From Ruminiclostridium sufflavum DSM 19573 (GTDB taxonomy: Bacteria > Bacillota > Clostridia > Acetivibrionales > DSM-1351): a stretch of DNA of 64,000 nt. Below the pieces are notes generated by a model, which had not been told where the DNA came from, ran no database searches, and worked only from the letters and a program-made list of their open reading frames with translations. A program made the position numbers and the translations under genes. This document shows, piece by piece, positions 18,250 to 27,228 of the stretch (the first letter of the stretch is position 1; each line of letters opens with the position of its first letter). The stretch is taken from the NCBI RefSeq assembly GCF_003208175.1, contig NZ_QKMR01000004.1, forward strand, positions 143,686-207,685, in the 5' to 3' direction.

Positions 18250-19753
18250 AGAAGAATTACGAATAAATGGTGTTAATGAAATCAGAGAAGTTAATGAAAC
18301 GAAAGCGGGTTATTTAGAAGATGCAAGGCAGAAGCAGAAGCTCATGGCTATTGACGGAGGTGTTCAGGCAAGAGAGTTTATGCAAAACAGCATTTATTTT
18401 CTTTTAATTGAAAGAACGGATACTATAAGCTCTGAGAATATTGACGCTTTATTGAAGGAATATCATATAAATTATTTTGAGAATATTTATACGGGTGATG
18501 ACAGCAAATGTTTTACTAAGCCAATTGATAATGAAATAGCAAATTATTTAAGTAAGTATTCCGTAAGTTATCAGGAGGATTTTGATATAAAGCTTCAAAA
18601 ATTGACACAGATTATATATCAGGAGGTATACGGCTATGGGATACTTGATGAATTAATATTTGACCCATGTCTGAATGAGGTGGCATGTACAAGAAAGGAT
18701 TATATTTGGATTCAGTATAAAGGTATAAAGAGACATATACCAAATCCAAAATTTATATTCAAAAATGAAGACAGCTATAGAAAAATTATTGAGAACAGGC
18801 TGACATCAACGGCACTTGAAGAAATGAATGCAGGAACACCTTTGATTAATACTATCCTGAATAATGGAGCAAGAGTCACTGCTTTGAGGCCGCCATTATC
18901 AAGATATTACGTGGTTAATATAAGACTTTTCTCGTCAAAGGCCCAGCTGGTAAAGTATCGAAGCAGGTTTGTCGAGGACAGAATATCAGGAATAATAGAA
19001 ATACTTGCAGGAAAGGGAAGAAGGAATGTAGCTGTAATAGGCGAACAGGGCTCGGGGAAAACTACAGCTGCTGATGAACTTATTATAAAGCAACTGGATT
19101 CTGATATCAGTATAGGCTTGGCAGAAAATATTCATGAATTAAATATTTCAACAAATTATCCCCGGAAAAACATAGTTGAACTTCAATACACAAGGGATTT
19201 CAAACCTTCTGATATTACTGAGATATTTTTTAGATTAAACAGGGATATTGTTATATACGGAGAAGTCAGAAACTCATATGAGGCCTTTGAAATGATTAAG
19301 GCAATGCTCAGACAGGCCAGAGGCAGCTTGTTTACTTTTCATTCATCTGATACGCGAAGAATGGTACATGATCTGAGACAGCTTTTAATGCAGACAGGAT
19401 ATTATACCGACTTCAGAGAAGCCCAGTTCGATGTTGCGGATGCTGTGGATTTAGTAATACATATAAAGCTCGACAGAGAAACAGGACAAAGATACGTATA
19501 TAAGCTTTCGGAAGTTCTGGCTGAAGAAAGTGATATGACATTTAAAATAAATGATCTTTTTATTTTTGATAAAGAAAGCGGAAGTTATTGGGCTAATCCT
19601 GATGGTATATCAAAGGCCCAGATTATTTCATGTATGGAATATGAAATGACACCATCAGATGTGGAGGAGCTGAATAGGCTATTCTGCTTAAACAAGAATG
19701 GACAGCGAGAGACTAAAGCCTCCTTATTTGCCTATGCTGCTTCTGCAAAGTGA
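18200..19753 (+). CDS. tadA: Tad pilus assembly/secretion ATPase TadA (CpaF)
   Basis: A 517-aa type II/IV secretion ATPase. Walker A is GEQGSGKTT, followed by the conserved Asp/His-box region and Walker B near DIVIYGEVR; FTFHSSD is the His-box. It powers pilus subunit assembly. GGAGGAG at 18187-18193 sets the start at 18200. The N-terminal extension of about 130 residues is of the CpaF type. Confidence 0.9.
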   Translation: MKILQDLCLKGLMNYIEEELRINGVNEIREVNETKAGYLEDARQKQKLMAIDGGVQAREFMQNSIYFLLIERTDTISSENIDALLKEYHINYFENIYTGDDSKCFTKPIDNEIANYLSKYSVSYQEDFDIKLQKLTQIIYQEVYGYGILDELIFDPCLNEVACTRKDYIWIQYKGIKRHIPNPKFIFKNEDSYRKIIENRLTSTALEEMNAGTPLINTILNNGARVTALRPPLSRYYVVNIRLFSSKAQLVKYRSRFVEDRISGIIEILAGKGRRNVAVIGEQGSGKTTAADELIIKQLDSDISIGLAENIHELNISTNYPRKNIVELQYTRDFKPSDITEIFFRLNRDIVIYGEVRNSYEAFEMIKAMLRQARGSLFTFHSSDTRRMVHDLRQLLMQTGYYTDFREAQFDVADAVDLVIHIKLDRETGQRYVYKLSEVLAEESDMTFKINDLFIFDKESGSYWANPDGISKAQIISCMEYEMTPSDVEELNRLFCLNKNGQRETKASLFAYAASAK

Positions 19754-19756
19754 ATC

Positions 19757-20806
19757 TTGATAAAAAATAGAGACAGGGGGCGGCAAGCTATATTTAACGA
19801 AGATTATATAAGTAATATACCTGTTGAAACGGCACCGGATTATATGTATGAACAGATAAATTTATATCTGTTTCGGCTGCAGTCTGTAATTACCAGCAAT
19901 AAAATATGTTTATCAATGCTTCTGACAGGAATTTTACTGATTTTCGCAGGTATATATCTTTCTATATATAAAAAATCATTATTCAAAAACAGAAAAAAAA
20001 TAACTCTTTTAAATAGTGTTAAATACTTAAAGTACGCAGAGTTTATTGCAAGCAGGTATCCTTTCAGACTATTGTACTTCAAGCTTAATAGCGCTATGGA
20101 TTATTTACTGCTTGGGAATACAGTGCAGCGGGGACTGTCAGCAGCGTTGGCTCTTATATTGCCTGCTATGGGAGCCTTGCTGTGCTGTGTGATAATTACG
20201 TTTTTAAAGCTTTGGTATACAAAGCTGATTGCATTGGTTTTATGTATGATGTTACCCTATTACATATTCACGTTGGTGACAGATTATCTGAAATACAGTT
20301 TTAGATTAAATATTCCAAAGCTTGTAGACAGCTTTCGAAGTTCATTTATGGTGTATTTCAGGGTGAAGCCTGCAATACAGGAGTGTGGCGCGAATACCGG
20401 TAAAATACCGGGAAGGATAATGAGAAGAGTATCAGACAGCAGTGATTTAAATGAGAGCTTATGTAAAATACGGGATAGAGTTAATGATTCATGGTTTAGT
20501 ATATTTATCCTGCTTGTTTTAAATTACCGAAAAAATGGAGGAGAGCTCATAGCCCAGCTTTATAAGCTTAGCAGAAGTATTACCAGATATAATAACCTTG
20601 AAAATAAGAAAAATAAAAGGCTGATATGGTACGAAGTGTTTGCTGTTCTGGCGAGTATATTCAGCCTTCCTGCAATTATACTGATGAACAAAATGCTTCT
20701 TGGGGTTAATTCAGGAGCATATTACGACACAACTGCGGCATATACAAGGATAGTGTTATTTTGCTTAATCGCACTGGTAACTGTACGTGTGCTGAGAAAA
20801 ATGTAG
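19757..20806 (+). CDS. tadB: TadB-like inner-membrane platform protein
   Basis: A 349-aa protein with membrane helices near 55-75, 128-150, 155-178, and a C-terminal set after about 290. The middle region, with SFRSSFMVYFRVKPAIQEC, resembles the GspF/TadB cytoplasmic domain. The TTG start at 19757 has a poor ribosome site and lies 3 bases after tadA, so the true start could be further in. Position between tadA and tadC supports the call. Confidence 0.7.
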   Translation: MIKNRDRGRQAIFNEDYISNIPVETAPDYMYEQINLYLFRLQSVITSNKICLSMLLTGILLIFAGIYLSIYKKSLFKNRKKITLLNSVKYLKYAEFIASRYPFRLLYFKLNSAMDYLLLGNTVQRGLSAALALILPAMGALLCCVIITFLKLWYTKLIALVLCMMLPYYIFTLVTDYLKYSFRLNIPKLVDSFRSSFMVYFRVKPAIQECGANTGKIPGRIMRRVSDSSDLNESLCKIRDRVNDSWFSIFILLVLNYRKNGGELIAQLYKLSRSITRYNNLENKKNKRLIWYEVFAVLASIFSLPAIILMNKMLLGVNSGAYYDTTAAYTRIVLFCLIALVTVRVLRKM

Positions 20807-20833
20807 CAAGGATGATATCCCTCAGAGGAAATA

Positions 20834-22033
20834 ATGCAGGAAAGGAGGAGGGCCCATACCGGAAAATTAAATACTGAATATGAGTATGGGCATTTTATGC
20901 TGAAAATTTATACACCAATCTTAATTATGACAGGGTTGCTTGTGATTACATGCGGACTGATTTTTAACCCTATGAAAGCATCGGCAGGTAAACAAAAAGT
21001 GAAGGCAAAAAAGCTGATACCTGTAATACTTGAATATATTACAAATAGGAAATTTATTAAAAAGATACTGGATATTCTGGCTAGAGACAAAAATTTTATA
21101 TTAAACAAGCTCGAATCAAGAGTACTGGAGAATAGTGATTCGGGAATAGACCTGCAACAACTGTATTTTTTCAAAATCTTGTGCTTTGTATTATGTATCC
21201 TTCTGACAATGCTAATTGGCTATACAAATACAATTAATAAAACTAAGCTGATTGTAGCATACTCAGATGAAAGACAAGCTCTGTATCAAAGTGAACCATA
21301 TGATGAGTCAAAATACCAGCTATACAGTATAGTTTTAGCTGGTGTTGGTGAAAAAAAGCTTTTAGCGTCTATTGATACTGAAAAGTATTCTTTGGTTGAA
21401 TTTAAGATAGCGGAATATTTGAATATTTCTGACGAGAAAATTCTCAAGGAAAAAACAGAATGGTTTTTGAAGGTTTGGACGGAAGTGCAAAATATGTGCT
21501 GTCTTAATTATTATTTTTATGTTTTAATTGCTGTCCCGGCATTGTTTTTACCGGAGCTGCTTCTGACTGTCAGGTGGCTACTGAGAAGATGTATTTACAA
21601 GAAAGAAATAATAAAGCTTGAGTACATATTTGAACTATTGGCAAGGGTAGATGGAGTCAAAACAATAGACATAATAAATCAATTGGAAAAATCCTCTAAA
21701 ATATATTCAAAGTATCTCCATATGTTTGCGGCTATCTTCCAATACGATAAAAAAAGTGCATTTGCGTACTTAAAGGACAGAAATATTAAAAGCTTGTCAA
21801 GGATGGCGGGTATTCTGGAAATATACAGCCTATCAGATAAGGAAGTGGCAATACAGATATTAGATAGAGAAGTGATGGAAAGAGATGAACAGATGCTGCT
21901 AACAGCAGAGGAGAGCATTGATATAATCGATTTGACAGCATTCCTGAGCATAGTCCCGCTCGTGTACGAGCTTGCCAGATTAATGCTTGATCCAATGCTG
22001 GATATAGTTTACAGAGCCTTTGAGTTCATATAA
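20834..22033 (+). CDS. tadC: TadC-like inner-membrane protein
   Basis: A 399-aa protein with membrane segments near 28-45, 112-132 and 218-245, and a final one near 365-385. The late segment VDGVKTIDIINQLEKSSKIY, and the stretch EESIDIIDLTAFLSIVPLVY, resemble the GspF-like region of TadC. It would pair with TadB to form the platform for the ATPase. An AGAGGA site precedes the ATG. Confidence 0.65.
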   Translation: MQERRRAHTGKLNTEYEYGHFMLKIYTPILIMTGLLVITCGLIFNPMKASAGKQKVKAKKLIPVILEYITNRKFIKKILDILARDKNFILNKLESRVLENSDSGIDLQQLYFFKILCFVLCILLTMLIGYTNTINKTKLIVAYSDERQALYQSEPYDESKYQLYSIVLAGVGEKKLLASIDTEKYSLVEFKIAEYLNISDEKILKEKTEWFLKVWTEVQNMCCLNYYFYVLIAVPALFLPELLLTVRWLLRRCIYKKEIIKLEYIFELLARVDGVKTIDIINQLEKSSKIYSKYLHMFAAIFQYDKKSAFAYLKDRNIKSLSRMAGILEIYSLSDKEVAIQILDREVMERDEQMLLTAEESIDIIDLTAFLSIVPLVYELARLMLDPMLDIVYRAFEFI

Positions 22034-22094
22034 AAGGAACAATTAAATTCAGCGATGCGTTTATAGTTGAGGAATGATTCAGAGGGAGGAGAAA

Positions 22095-22253
22095 ATGAAG
22101 CAGATAATTATCACAGTTATTATGTTGGCTATAGCTCTGATTCTTATAATCGGCGTAATAGTACCAATATTTGAGCATGCCGGAAATGCCGGATATACAG
22201 CTGTTTTCAGAGGAGGGACTGTAATTTCAAGGATAAGTCAGATTCTCAGGTAG
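22095..22253 (+). CDS. Small single-helix protein 1 of a tandem trio (Tad locus)
   Basis: A 52-aa protein starting MKQIIITVIMLAIALILIIG, then VIVPIFEHAGN. One membrane helix directly follows the Met-Lys start and is followed by a Pro-x-x-Glu motif. GGGAGGAG precedes the ATG. It shares the pattern MK-x-III-[ST] ... P-x-x-E with the next two small genes, so the three look like paralogues. Position between tadC and the tadE-like genes makes pilin subunits the leading guess, but no classical Flp prepilin cleavage site is seen. Confidence 0.7.
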   Translation: MKQIIITVIMLAIALILIIGVIVPIFEHAGNAGYTAVFRGGTVISRISQILR

Positions 22254-22325
22254 ATAGGATTTGCTATTAAAGAAATCAAAGCAAATATAGAATTAACATA
22301 TTTAAGCAATAAGGAGGATGTCAAT

Positions 22326-22496
22326 ATGAAAAAAATTATAATTTCCATAGCCATGTTTGCTATAGCAATGGCACTGATGATTGCAGTAATAATACCTCTT
22401 GCAGAACATGGAAGAGAAAATGGAGTTAAAGCAGAAGCACAGATGGATACCATAGATACAAAAATCAATTCCTTGACCGGCGCAGCAAGGGAGTGA
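22326..22496 (+). CDS. Small single-helix protein 2 of a tandem trio (Tad locus)
   Basis: A 56-aa protein starting MKKIIISIAMFAIAMALMIA, then VIIPLAEHGRENG. AGGAGG lies 8 bases before the ATG. It repeats the helix, the Pro-x-x-Glu motif and a following Gly seen in protein 1, and has the longest hydrophilic tail (about 30 residues). Function unknown; a minor or major pilus subunit is possible. Confidence 0.72.
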   Translation: MKKIIISIAMFAIAMALMIAVIIPLAEHGRENGVKAEAQMDTIDTKINSLTGAARE

Positions 22497-22537
22497 TAAT
22501 GAAAATTCTTTGATGGAGGGAGAGCGTGTAAACAAAG

Positions 22538-22690
22538 GTGAAAAATATAATTATATCGATAATTCTGTTTGCACTGTGCGTTGCACTTGTAATCGGAACA
22601 GTGCTGCCTGTCACAGAGCTTATATCTGATACGGGAGGAGAAGTATATAATACCGTTAAACAGCTTAATGACAATATTACCCTGAACTAA
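22538..22690 (+). CDS. Small single-helix protein 3 of a tandem trio (Tad locus)
   Basis: A 50-aa protein from a GTG start: KNIIISIILFALCVALVIGT, then VLPVTELISDTGGE. The helix and Pro-x-x-Glu pattern match proteins 1 and 2. The best ribosome site, GGAGGGAGAG at 22515-22524, is about 13 bases upstream, a little far, and an in-frame stop just upstream excludes an earlier start. Function unknown. Confidence 0.62.
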   Translation: MKNIIISIILFALCVALVIGTVLPVTELISDTGGEVYNTVKQLNDNITLN

Positions 22691-22832
22691 ACAGGCAAAA
22701 TATGTGTTTTTAGCTGAATGTTTTACGCAGTTTAATTTAGCAGGCTTTACCTAAAAACAAGATACAGCTATAAAAAGGATACCGATTTTATACTGGCATT
22801 TAAATTAAAGTTAAAGGAGTATATAAGCAAAA

Positions 22833-23276
22833 ATGAGCAAAATATATGCTTTTTTATTAATTATTCCTCTTATGGCAATATTATATCTAAAAGCAATTAG
22901 CTTTTATGAGTTTGATACAAAGCAGCGATACATAAAAAATGCAGTGGATAGTACTGCTCATAAGGTTATGATTACAGGAGTAATGACAGATACTGATAAG
23001 GAAGAGTTACTGTACAAGCTGCGAAAGCTCGGTAAATTTAAAGATACTGACTTAGTATTGGAATGTGGATGTATGGAGCAGGACGGGACTTGGTCAGAGC
23101 TTTGTTCATATAGCTTGGGCAGTGTACTTGAAAGAGGTGAGGTTTTCAGAATATATGTTCAATCTGAGGCTGAAAGTAGGTTTTCGAAAATTGAGGCTGG
23201 CTCAGACTATGGCAATAAGCTTTTTTACAAGGCCAAGGCTGTTTGCAGAGTTGAAAAAAATCAACAGAAGAATTAA
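22833..23276 (+). CDS. TadE-like membrane-anchored pseudopilin candidate
   Basis: A 147-aa protein with an N-terminal membrane helix (about 4-23) and an extracytoplasmic domain with paired cysteines (LECGCMEQ and LCSYS). I cannot assign a family with confidence. The architecture and locus fit TadE-like minor pilins of clostridial Tad systems. It overlaps the next gene. Confidence 0.6.
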   Translation: MSKIYAFLLIIPLMAILYLKAISFYEFDTKQRYIKNAVDSTAHKVMITGVMTDTDKEELLYKLRKLGKFKDTDLVLECGCMEQDGTWSELCSYSLGSVLERGEVFRIYVQSEAESRFSKIEAGSDYGNKLFYKAKAVCRVEKNQQKN

Positions 23277-23970
23277 AAGAGATACTTCAAGAAATAGAGG
23301 GCCTGTCTTAGATTCTAAGACAGGCGGAGGTTTTGGTGTAATTTTTATCGGGCTGGGTGCAACTTTTTTAGCTTTTATAATTTTAATTAATATTGCAGAT
23401 TACTCATTATTTACATACAAGAGGAATTTAGTTTCAAAGGCAATGGACTATGCTGTAAATGCGGCAGTACAAGAGGTTGATTTGAATGAAAGCAGTGCAG
23501 GATTGGCAGAAGGGTTTTACGAAAATACGGGAAACAAAAGGATGGATGGAATAAAAATTAACATGGCCAAGGCTCGGAAAATATTTCTCTCAACATTCTA
23601 TCAAAATTGCAATTTAACTGAATATAAAATAGATTCTGATTTGTTATTATGTACTACATATGCTTTTAATAAAAAGCTGAATTATACAATAACAGCCGGT
23701 GATGAACAAATTGGTCTTGGCAGTATTGAAAGTCCGGAGCTATTGGAAAACAAGATTAATCAGGCGATAAGCAGCTATTGGATAGCTTCGGAGGAAAACA
23801 GTCGGGTTTATATAAACGGGAATCCGAAAACAAATATGATAGAGAAGGGAACATACTTATTTGCGTTTATTAAAGATATTAATATAAAGGGAATTTATTC
23901 TAAAAGAAGTATATGTCTGTCAAGCTTTGCAGGAGCGAAAGCTGACAGAGCAGACAGCAACAGATATTAA
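23251..23970 (+). CDS. TadE/TadG-like protein
   Basis: About 239 aa from TTG at 23251 (an ATG at 23209 is also in frame; neither has a strong ribosome site). After a basic N-terminus comes a membrane helix, VIFIGLGATFLAFIILI, then YAVNAAVQEVDL, a pattern typical of TadE/TadG-type pseudopilins that enter the membrane by this helix. It overlaps the previous gene, suggesting translational coupling, and carries a perfect hairpin near its 5' end. Confidence 0.6.
   Translation: MKKINRRIKRDTSRNRGPVLDSKTGGGFGVIFIGLGATFLAFIILINIADYSLFTYKRNLVSKAMDYAVNAAVQEVDLNESSAGLAEGFYENTGNKRMDGIKINMAKARKIFLSTFYQNCNLTEYKIDSDLLLCTTYAFNKKLNYTITAGDEQIGLGSIESPELLENKINQAISSYWIASEENSRVYINGNPKTNMIEKGTYLFAFIKDINIKGIYSKRSICLSSFAGAKADRADSNRY
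23301..23325 (+). repeat. Perfect 11-bp hairpin inside a coding sequence
   Basis: GCCTGTCTTAG at 23301-23311 pairs perfectly with CTAAGACAGGC at 23315-23325 around a 3-base loop. It lies within the codons just ahead of the membrane helix of the TadE/G-like gene and is followed by GGAGG at 23326-23330. It could slow translation or stabilise the message. Confidence 0.6.
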
Positions 23971-24031
23971 TCAGAATAACAAAAACCGTTGTATAATATA
24001 ACTCAATTACACTATACTTTTAAGGCTGGCA

Positions 24032-24124
24032 GTGAATATGTATTTTCTTCTGTTATGCCTTATCTTTATATCAATTTGTCAATACAACGGTATTAAGCTA
24101 AAATATAAGTATGGCAGCAATTAA
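24032..24124 (+). CDS. Possible 30-aa hydrophobic peptide
   Basis: GTG 24032 or ATG 24038 opens a frame reading MYFLLLCLIFISICQYNG and ending in a basic tail KLKYKYGSN. AAGG at about 24022 is a weak ribosome site. It could be a small membrane peptide or chance. The inverted repeat ACCGTTGTAT (23985-23994) and ATACAACGGT (24082-24091) spans much of it, so this region may instead be a regulatory structure. Confidence 0.25.
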   Translation: MNMYFLLLCLIFISICQYNGIKLKYKYGSN

Positions 24125-24172
24125 AAATACAGCTGTGCTTGGATTATATAATAGCATATATCAGGAGATATA

Positions 24173-25045
24173 ATGAAAAAGTACAAAAAGGCGTATATTG
24201 AGATAACAAATATCTGCAATTTAAAATGTGATTTCTGCCCATCTACAAAAAGGCAGCTAAAGCATATGAACAAAAAAGAATTTATACATGTAATATCACA
24301 AGTTAAACTGCATACGGAATATATATATTTTCATCTGATGGGAGAGCCTTTGCTTAATCCGGAATTGGGCAGCTTTTTAGCTATTAGCTTTGACGCTGGA
24401 ATTAAGGTGAATATAACGACAAACGGAATACTTCTGAATAAGCAAAAAGCCATATTGCTTAATTCTCCTGCATTGAGGAAGGTAAGTATTTCATTGCACA
24501 GCTTCGAGGCAAATAAATCAGCAGCAAAAATAGAAGAATATATAATCGATGTAATTGATTTCACAAAAGAAGCATGGAATCGAGGAATAATTTGTGAGCT
24601 AAGGCTGTGGAACGGAGAAAGTGAAGGAATAAAAGCAAGCAATACTTTGAACACAGATATACTGGAAATGCTGGAATATGGTTTTAAGCCTGATTTTTGC
24701 CTGCACTCAGCGATAGAACAAGGAAACAGTGTTAAACTACGGGACAGGCTGTTTTTACAATTTGCGCAAAAGTTTGAATGGCCGGATATTGAATTGGATT
24801 CATTTAAGGAAGCTGTATTTTGCTACGGACTGAGAGATCAGTTCGGAATACTTGTTGACGGAACAGTTGTACCCTGCTGTATGGACAGTGAAGGGAGTAT
24901 TCCGCTGGGAAATGTTTTTGATAAGCCTCTTGAAGAAATATTAAACTCAGGCAGAGCCAAAAGGATATATGAAGGCTTCACCGGCAGAACGGCAGTTGAG
25001 GAACTCTGCAAGAGGTGCGGTTATTCCAAAAGACATAAACGGTAA
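24173..25045 (+). CDS. Radical SAM/SPASM domain protein
   Basis: A 290-aa protein with the radical SAM motif CNLKCDFC at residues 15-22 and a C-terminal SPASM-like region: DGTVVPCCMDSEG, LGNVFDKPLEEI, LCKRCGY. SPASM proteins often modify peptides or carry extra iron-sulfur clusters. AGGAG precedes the ATG. It directly follows the Tad genes; whether it modifies a Tad component, such as the small trio, is untested. Confidence 0.8.
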   Translation: MKKYKKAYIEITNICNLKCDFCPSTKRQLKHMNKKEFIHVISQVKLHTEYIYFHLMGEPLLNPELGSFLAISFDAGIKVNITTNGILLNKQKAILLNSPALRKVSISLHSFEANKSAAKIEEYIIDVIDFTKEAWNRGIICELRLWNGESEGIKASNTLNTDILEMLEYGFKPDFCLHSAIEQGNSVKLRDRLFLQFAQKFEWPDIELDSFKEAVFCYGLRDQFGILVDGTVVPCCMDSEGSIPLGNVFDKPLEEILNSGRAKRIYEGFTGRTAVEELCKRCGYSKRHKR

Positions 25046-25225
25046 GGGCGGTATTATCTACACATGAATCCTGCTATAATTTTAAAGCTTTTATGCAATA
25101 TAAATGATATAATAATACGATACTGACAGATTGACAAGGTTTGAATAAATCAAAGAGGGGGAACGGGTTCATATCACTGATTTTTTGGTAATTTTTAAAC
25201 AGATGGGTATGAGCAGGATTTTAAA

Positions 25226-27163
25226 TTGAATATTTTATCGGCAGAAGGCATTTCAAAAAGCTATAGTGAAAAAGTATTATTCAATGATATATCTGTAGGA
25301 ATAGATGAAGGAGACAAAATAGGTCTCATAGGGATAAACGGAACGGGGAAAAGTACTCTCTTAAAAGTTATTGCCGGATTAGAATATACGGATACAGGAA
25401 GGATAATAAAAGGGAATAGTATAAGTGTAGGTTATCTTGAGCAGAGTCCTTTGTTTGAAGCCGGTACAACTGTGCTGGAACAGGTTTTTACAGGAGTTTC
25501 TCCTATTATGCTGCTTTTGCGAGAGTATGAGCTTGTTCTCAAGGAGAGTGAAAAAAAGCCTGATGATGATAAACTGCAAAAGCGGTTATTGGAGCTAATG
25601 CATAAAATGGACAGCCTGAATGCATGGTCAATTGAAAGTGAAGCAAAGATCATACTTACCAAGCTTGGAATAGAGGATTTCAATGCCGATGTTGCTGCCT
25701 TATCGGGCGGTCAAAGGAAGAGGATTGCTATGGCAGGAGCACTGATAAATCCAACTGAGCTTCTGATTCTGGATGAACCTACCAACCATATTGATAATGA
25801 TTCCGTAGATTGGCTGGAAAGATATCTGAATGCCAGAAAGGGTGCTCTTCTTATGGTTACTCATGACAGGTATTTCCTTGAAAGGGTTGCAAATAGAATT
25901 ATAGAGCTGGATCATGGAAAGCTTTACAGTTATCAGGCAAACTACAGCAGGTTTCTGGAAATGAAAGCCGAGCGTGAAGAGTTGGAGCAGGCATCGGAGA
26001 GAAAGCGTCAGAATTTATTGAGAAATGAGCTGGAATGGATCAGGAGAGGTGCTCAAGCCCGTTCTACAAAGCAAAAGGCCAGAATAGACAGGTTTGAAAA
26101 AATACAGGCAATAGATGCTCCCCTGCAGGATGAGAATGTTGAAATTCAGGTTGGTTCTGCAAGGCTGGGCAGAAAAATTATTGAGCTGGAAAACATAAGA
26201 AAGTCTTATGGAGAGAATACTGTTATCAGGGATTTTAGCTATATTTTGCTCAGAGATGACAGGATAGGTATAATAGGTCCAAATGGAATAGGGAAGTCAA
26301 CCCTCCTGAGAACCATTACAGGTGAGATTAAGCCTGATGCGGGCAGGGTTGAAGTGGGAGATACCGTGAGAATAGGTTTTTTCACTCAAGAGAATGCAGA
26401 AATGGATACTAACCTTCGTGTTATAGATTATATCAGGCAGGTTGCAGAAAATATTGAAACAAAAAGCGGTACTATTAGTGCTTCACAAATGCTGGAAAGA
26501 TTTCTGTTCCCTCCGGCTGTTCAGTGGACACCCCTATCAAAGCTCTCCGGAGGAGAAAGAAGAAGACTTTATCTTCTGAAAATACTTATGGGTGCGCCAA
26601 ATATACTTTTACTGGATGAGCCTACGAATGATCTGGATATTCAGACCCTGACCATATTGGAAAGCTATCTTGATGAATTCCCCGGAGCGGTGATAGCGGT
26701 TTCCCATGACAGATATTTTTTGGATAGAATTGCAGCAAGGATATTTTCCTTTGAAGGTGATGGTATTGTTGAAAAGTATTCAGGAAACTATTCAGATTAC
26801 CGTGAATATGCTGCAAGAAAAATAAAGTCAGACAATATTTCTGCAGGGTCTGCTGATGAGAGGAAGGAAAGCATTCCTCAAAGCAAGTCAGAAAGGCACG
26901 GACAGAAGGACAGACCCCGTAAATTCACGTTTAAGGAACAAAAGGAATTTGAAGAAATTGACGGTATTATAGAGAAGCAGGAGTGTGAGCTTGATAGATT
27001 AAAGAAAGAGATAGATAAAGCATCAAGTGATTTTGAGAGACTTCAGGAGCTGTTGAAAAAACAGCAGCAATTAGAGGAACAGCTGGAATACTCAATGGAG
27101 CGCTGGACTTATTTGAATGAATTAGCGGATAGGATTGAAAAGAGCAAAAATGGAAGCTTGTAG
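25226..27163 (+). CDS. ABC-F family ATPase (duplicated ATP-binding cassettes)
   Basis: A 645-aa soluble protein with two cassettes: Walker A GINGTGKST and LSGGQRKRIAM in the first, GPNGIGKST and LSGGERRRLYL in the second, plus DEPTNHID and DEPTNDLD. No membrane helices. The linker between cassettes is charged and helical, and the last 80 residues form a coiled coil, as in Uup-type proteins. ABC-F proteins act on ribosomes or resolve stalled translation. TTG start with a weak AGGAT site. Confidence 0.9.
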   Translation: MNILSAEGISKSYSEKVLFNDISVGIDEGDKIGLIGINGTGKSTLLKVIAGLEYTDTGRIIKGNSISVGYLEQSPLFEAGTTVLEQVFTGVSPIMLLLREYELVLKESEKKPDDDKLQKRLLELMHKMDSLNAWSIESEAKIILTKLGIEDFNADVAALSGGQRKRIAMAGALINPTELLILDEPTNHIDNDSVDWLERYLNARKGALLMVTHDRYFLERVANRIIELDHGKLYSYQANYSRFLEMKAEREELEQASERKRQNLLRNELEWIRRGAQARSTKQKARIDRFEKIQAIDAPLQDENVEIQVGSARLGRKIIELENIRKSYGENTVIRDFSYILLRDDRIGIIGPNGIGKSTLLRTITGEIKPDAGRVEVGDTVRIGFFTQENAEMDTNLRVIDYIRQVAENIETKSGTISASQMLERFLFPPAVQWTPLSKLSGGERRRLYLLKILMGAPNILLLDEPTNDLDIQTLTILESYLDEFPGAVIAVSHDRYFLDRIAARIFSFEGDGIVEKYSGNYSDYREYAARKIKSDNISAGSADERKESIPQSKSERHGQKDRPRKFTFKEQKEFEEIDGIIEKQECELDRLKKEIDKASSDFERLQELLKKQQQLEEQLEYSMERWTYLNELADRIEKSKNGSL

Positions 27164-27228
27164 GTATACGTCAGGCTGTTGCTTAGAATGCAATTTTCGT
27201 TGATATTTGCAAGAAAAAAGGAGAACAA

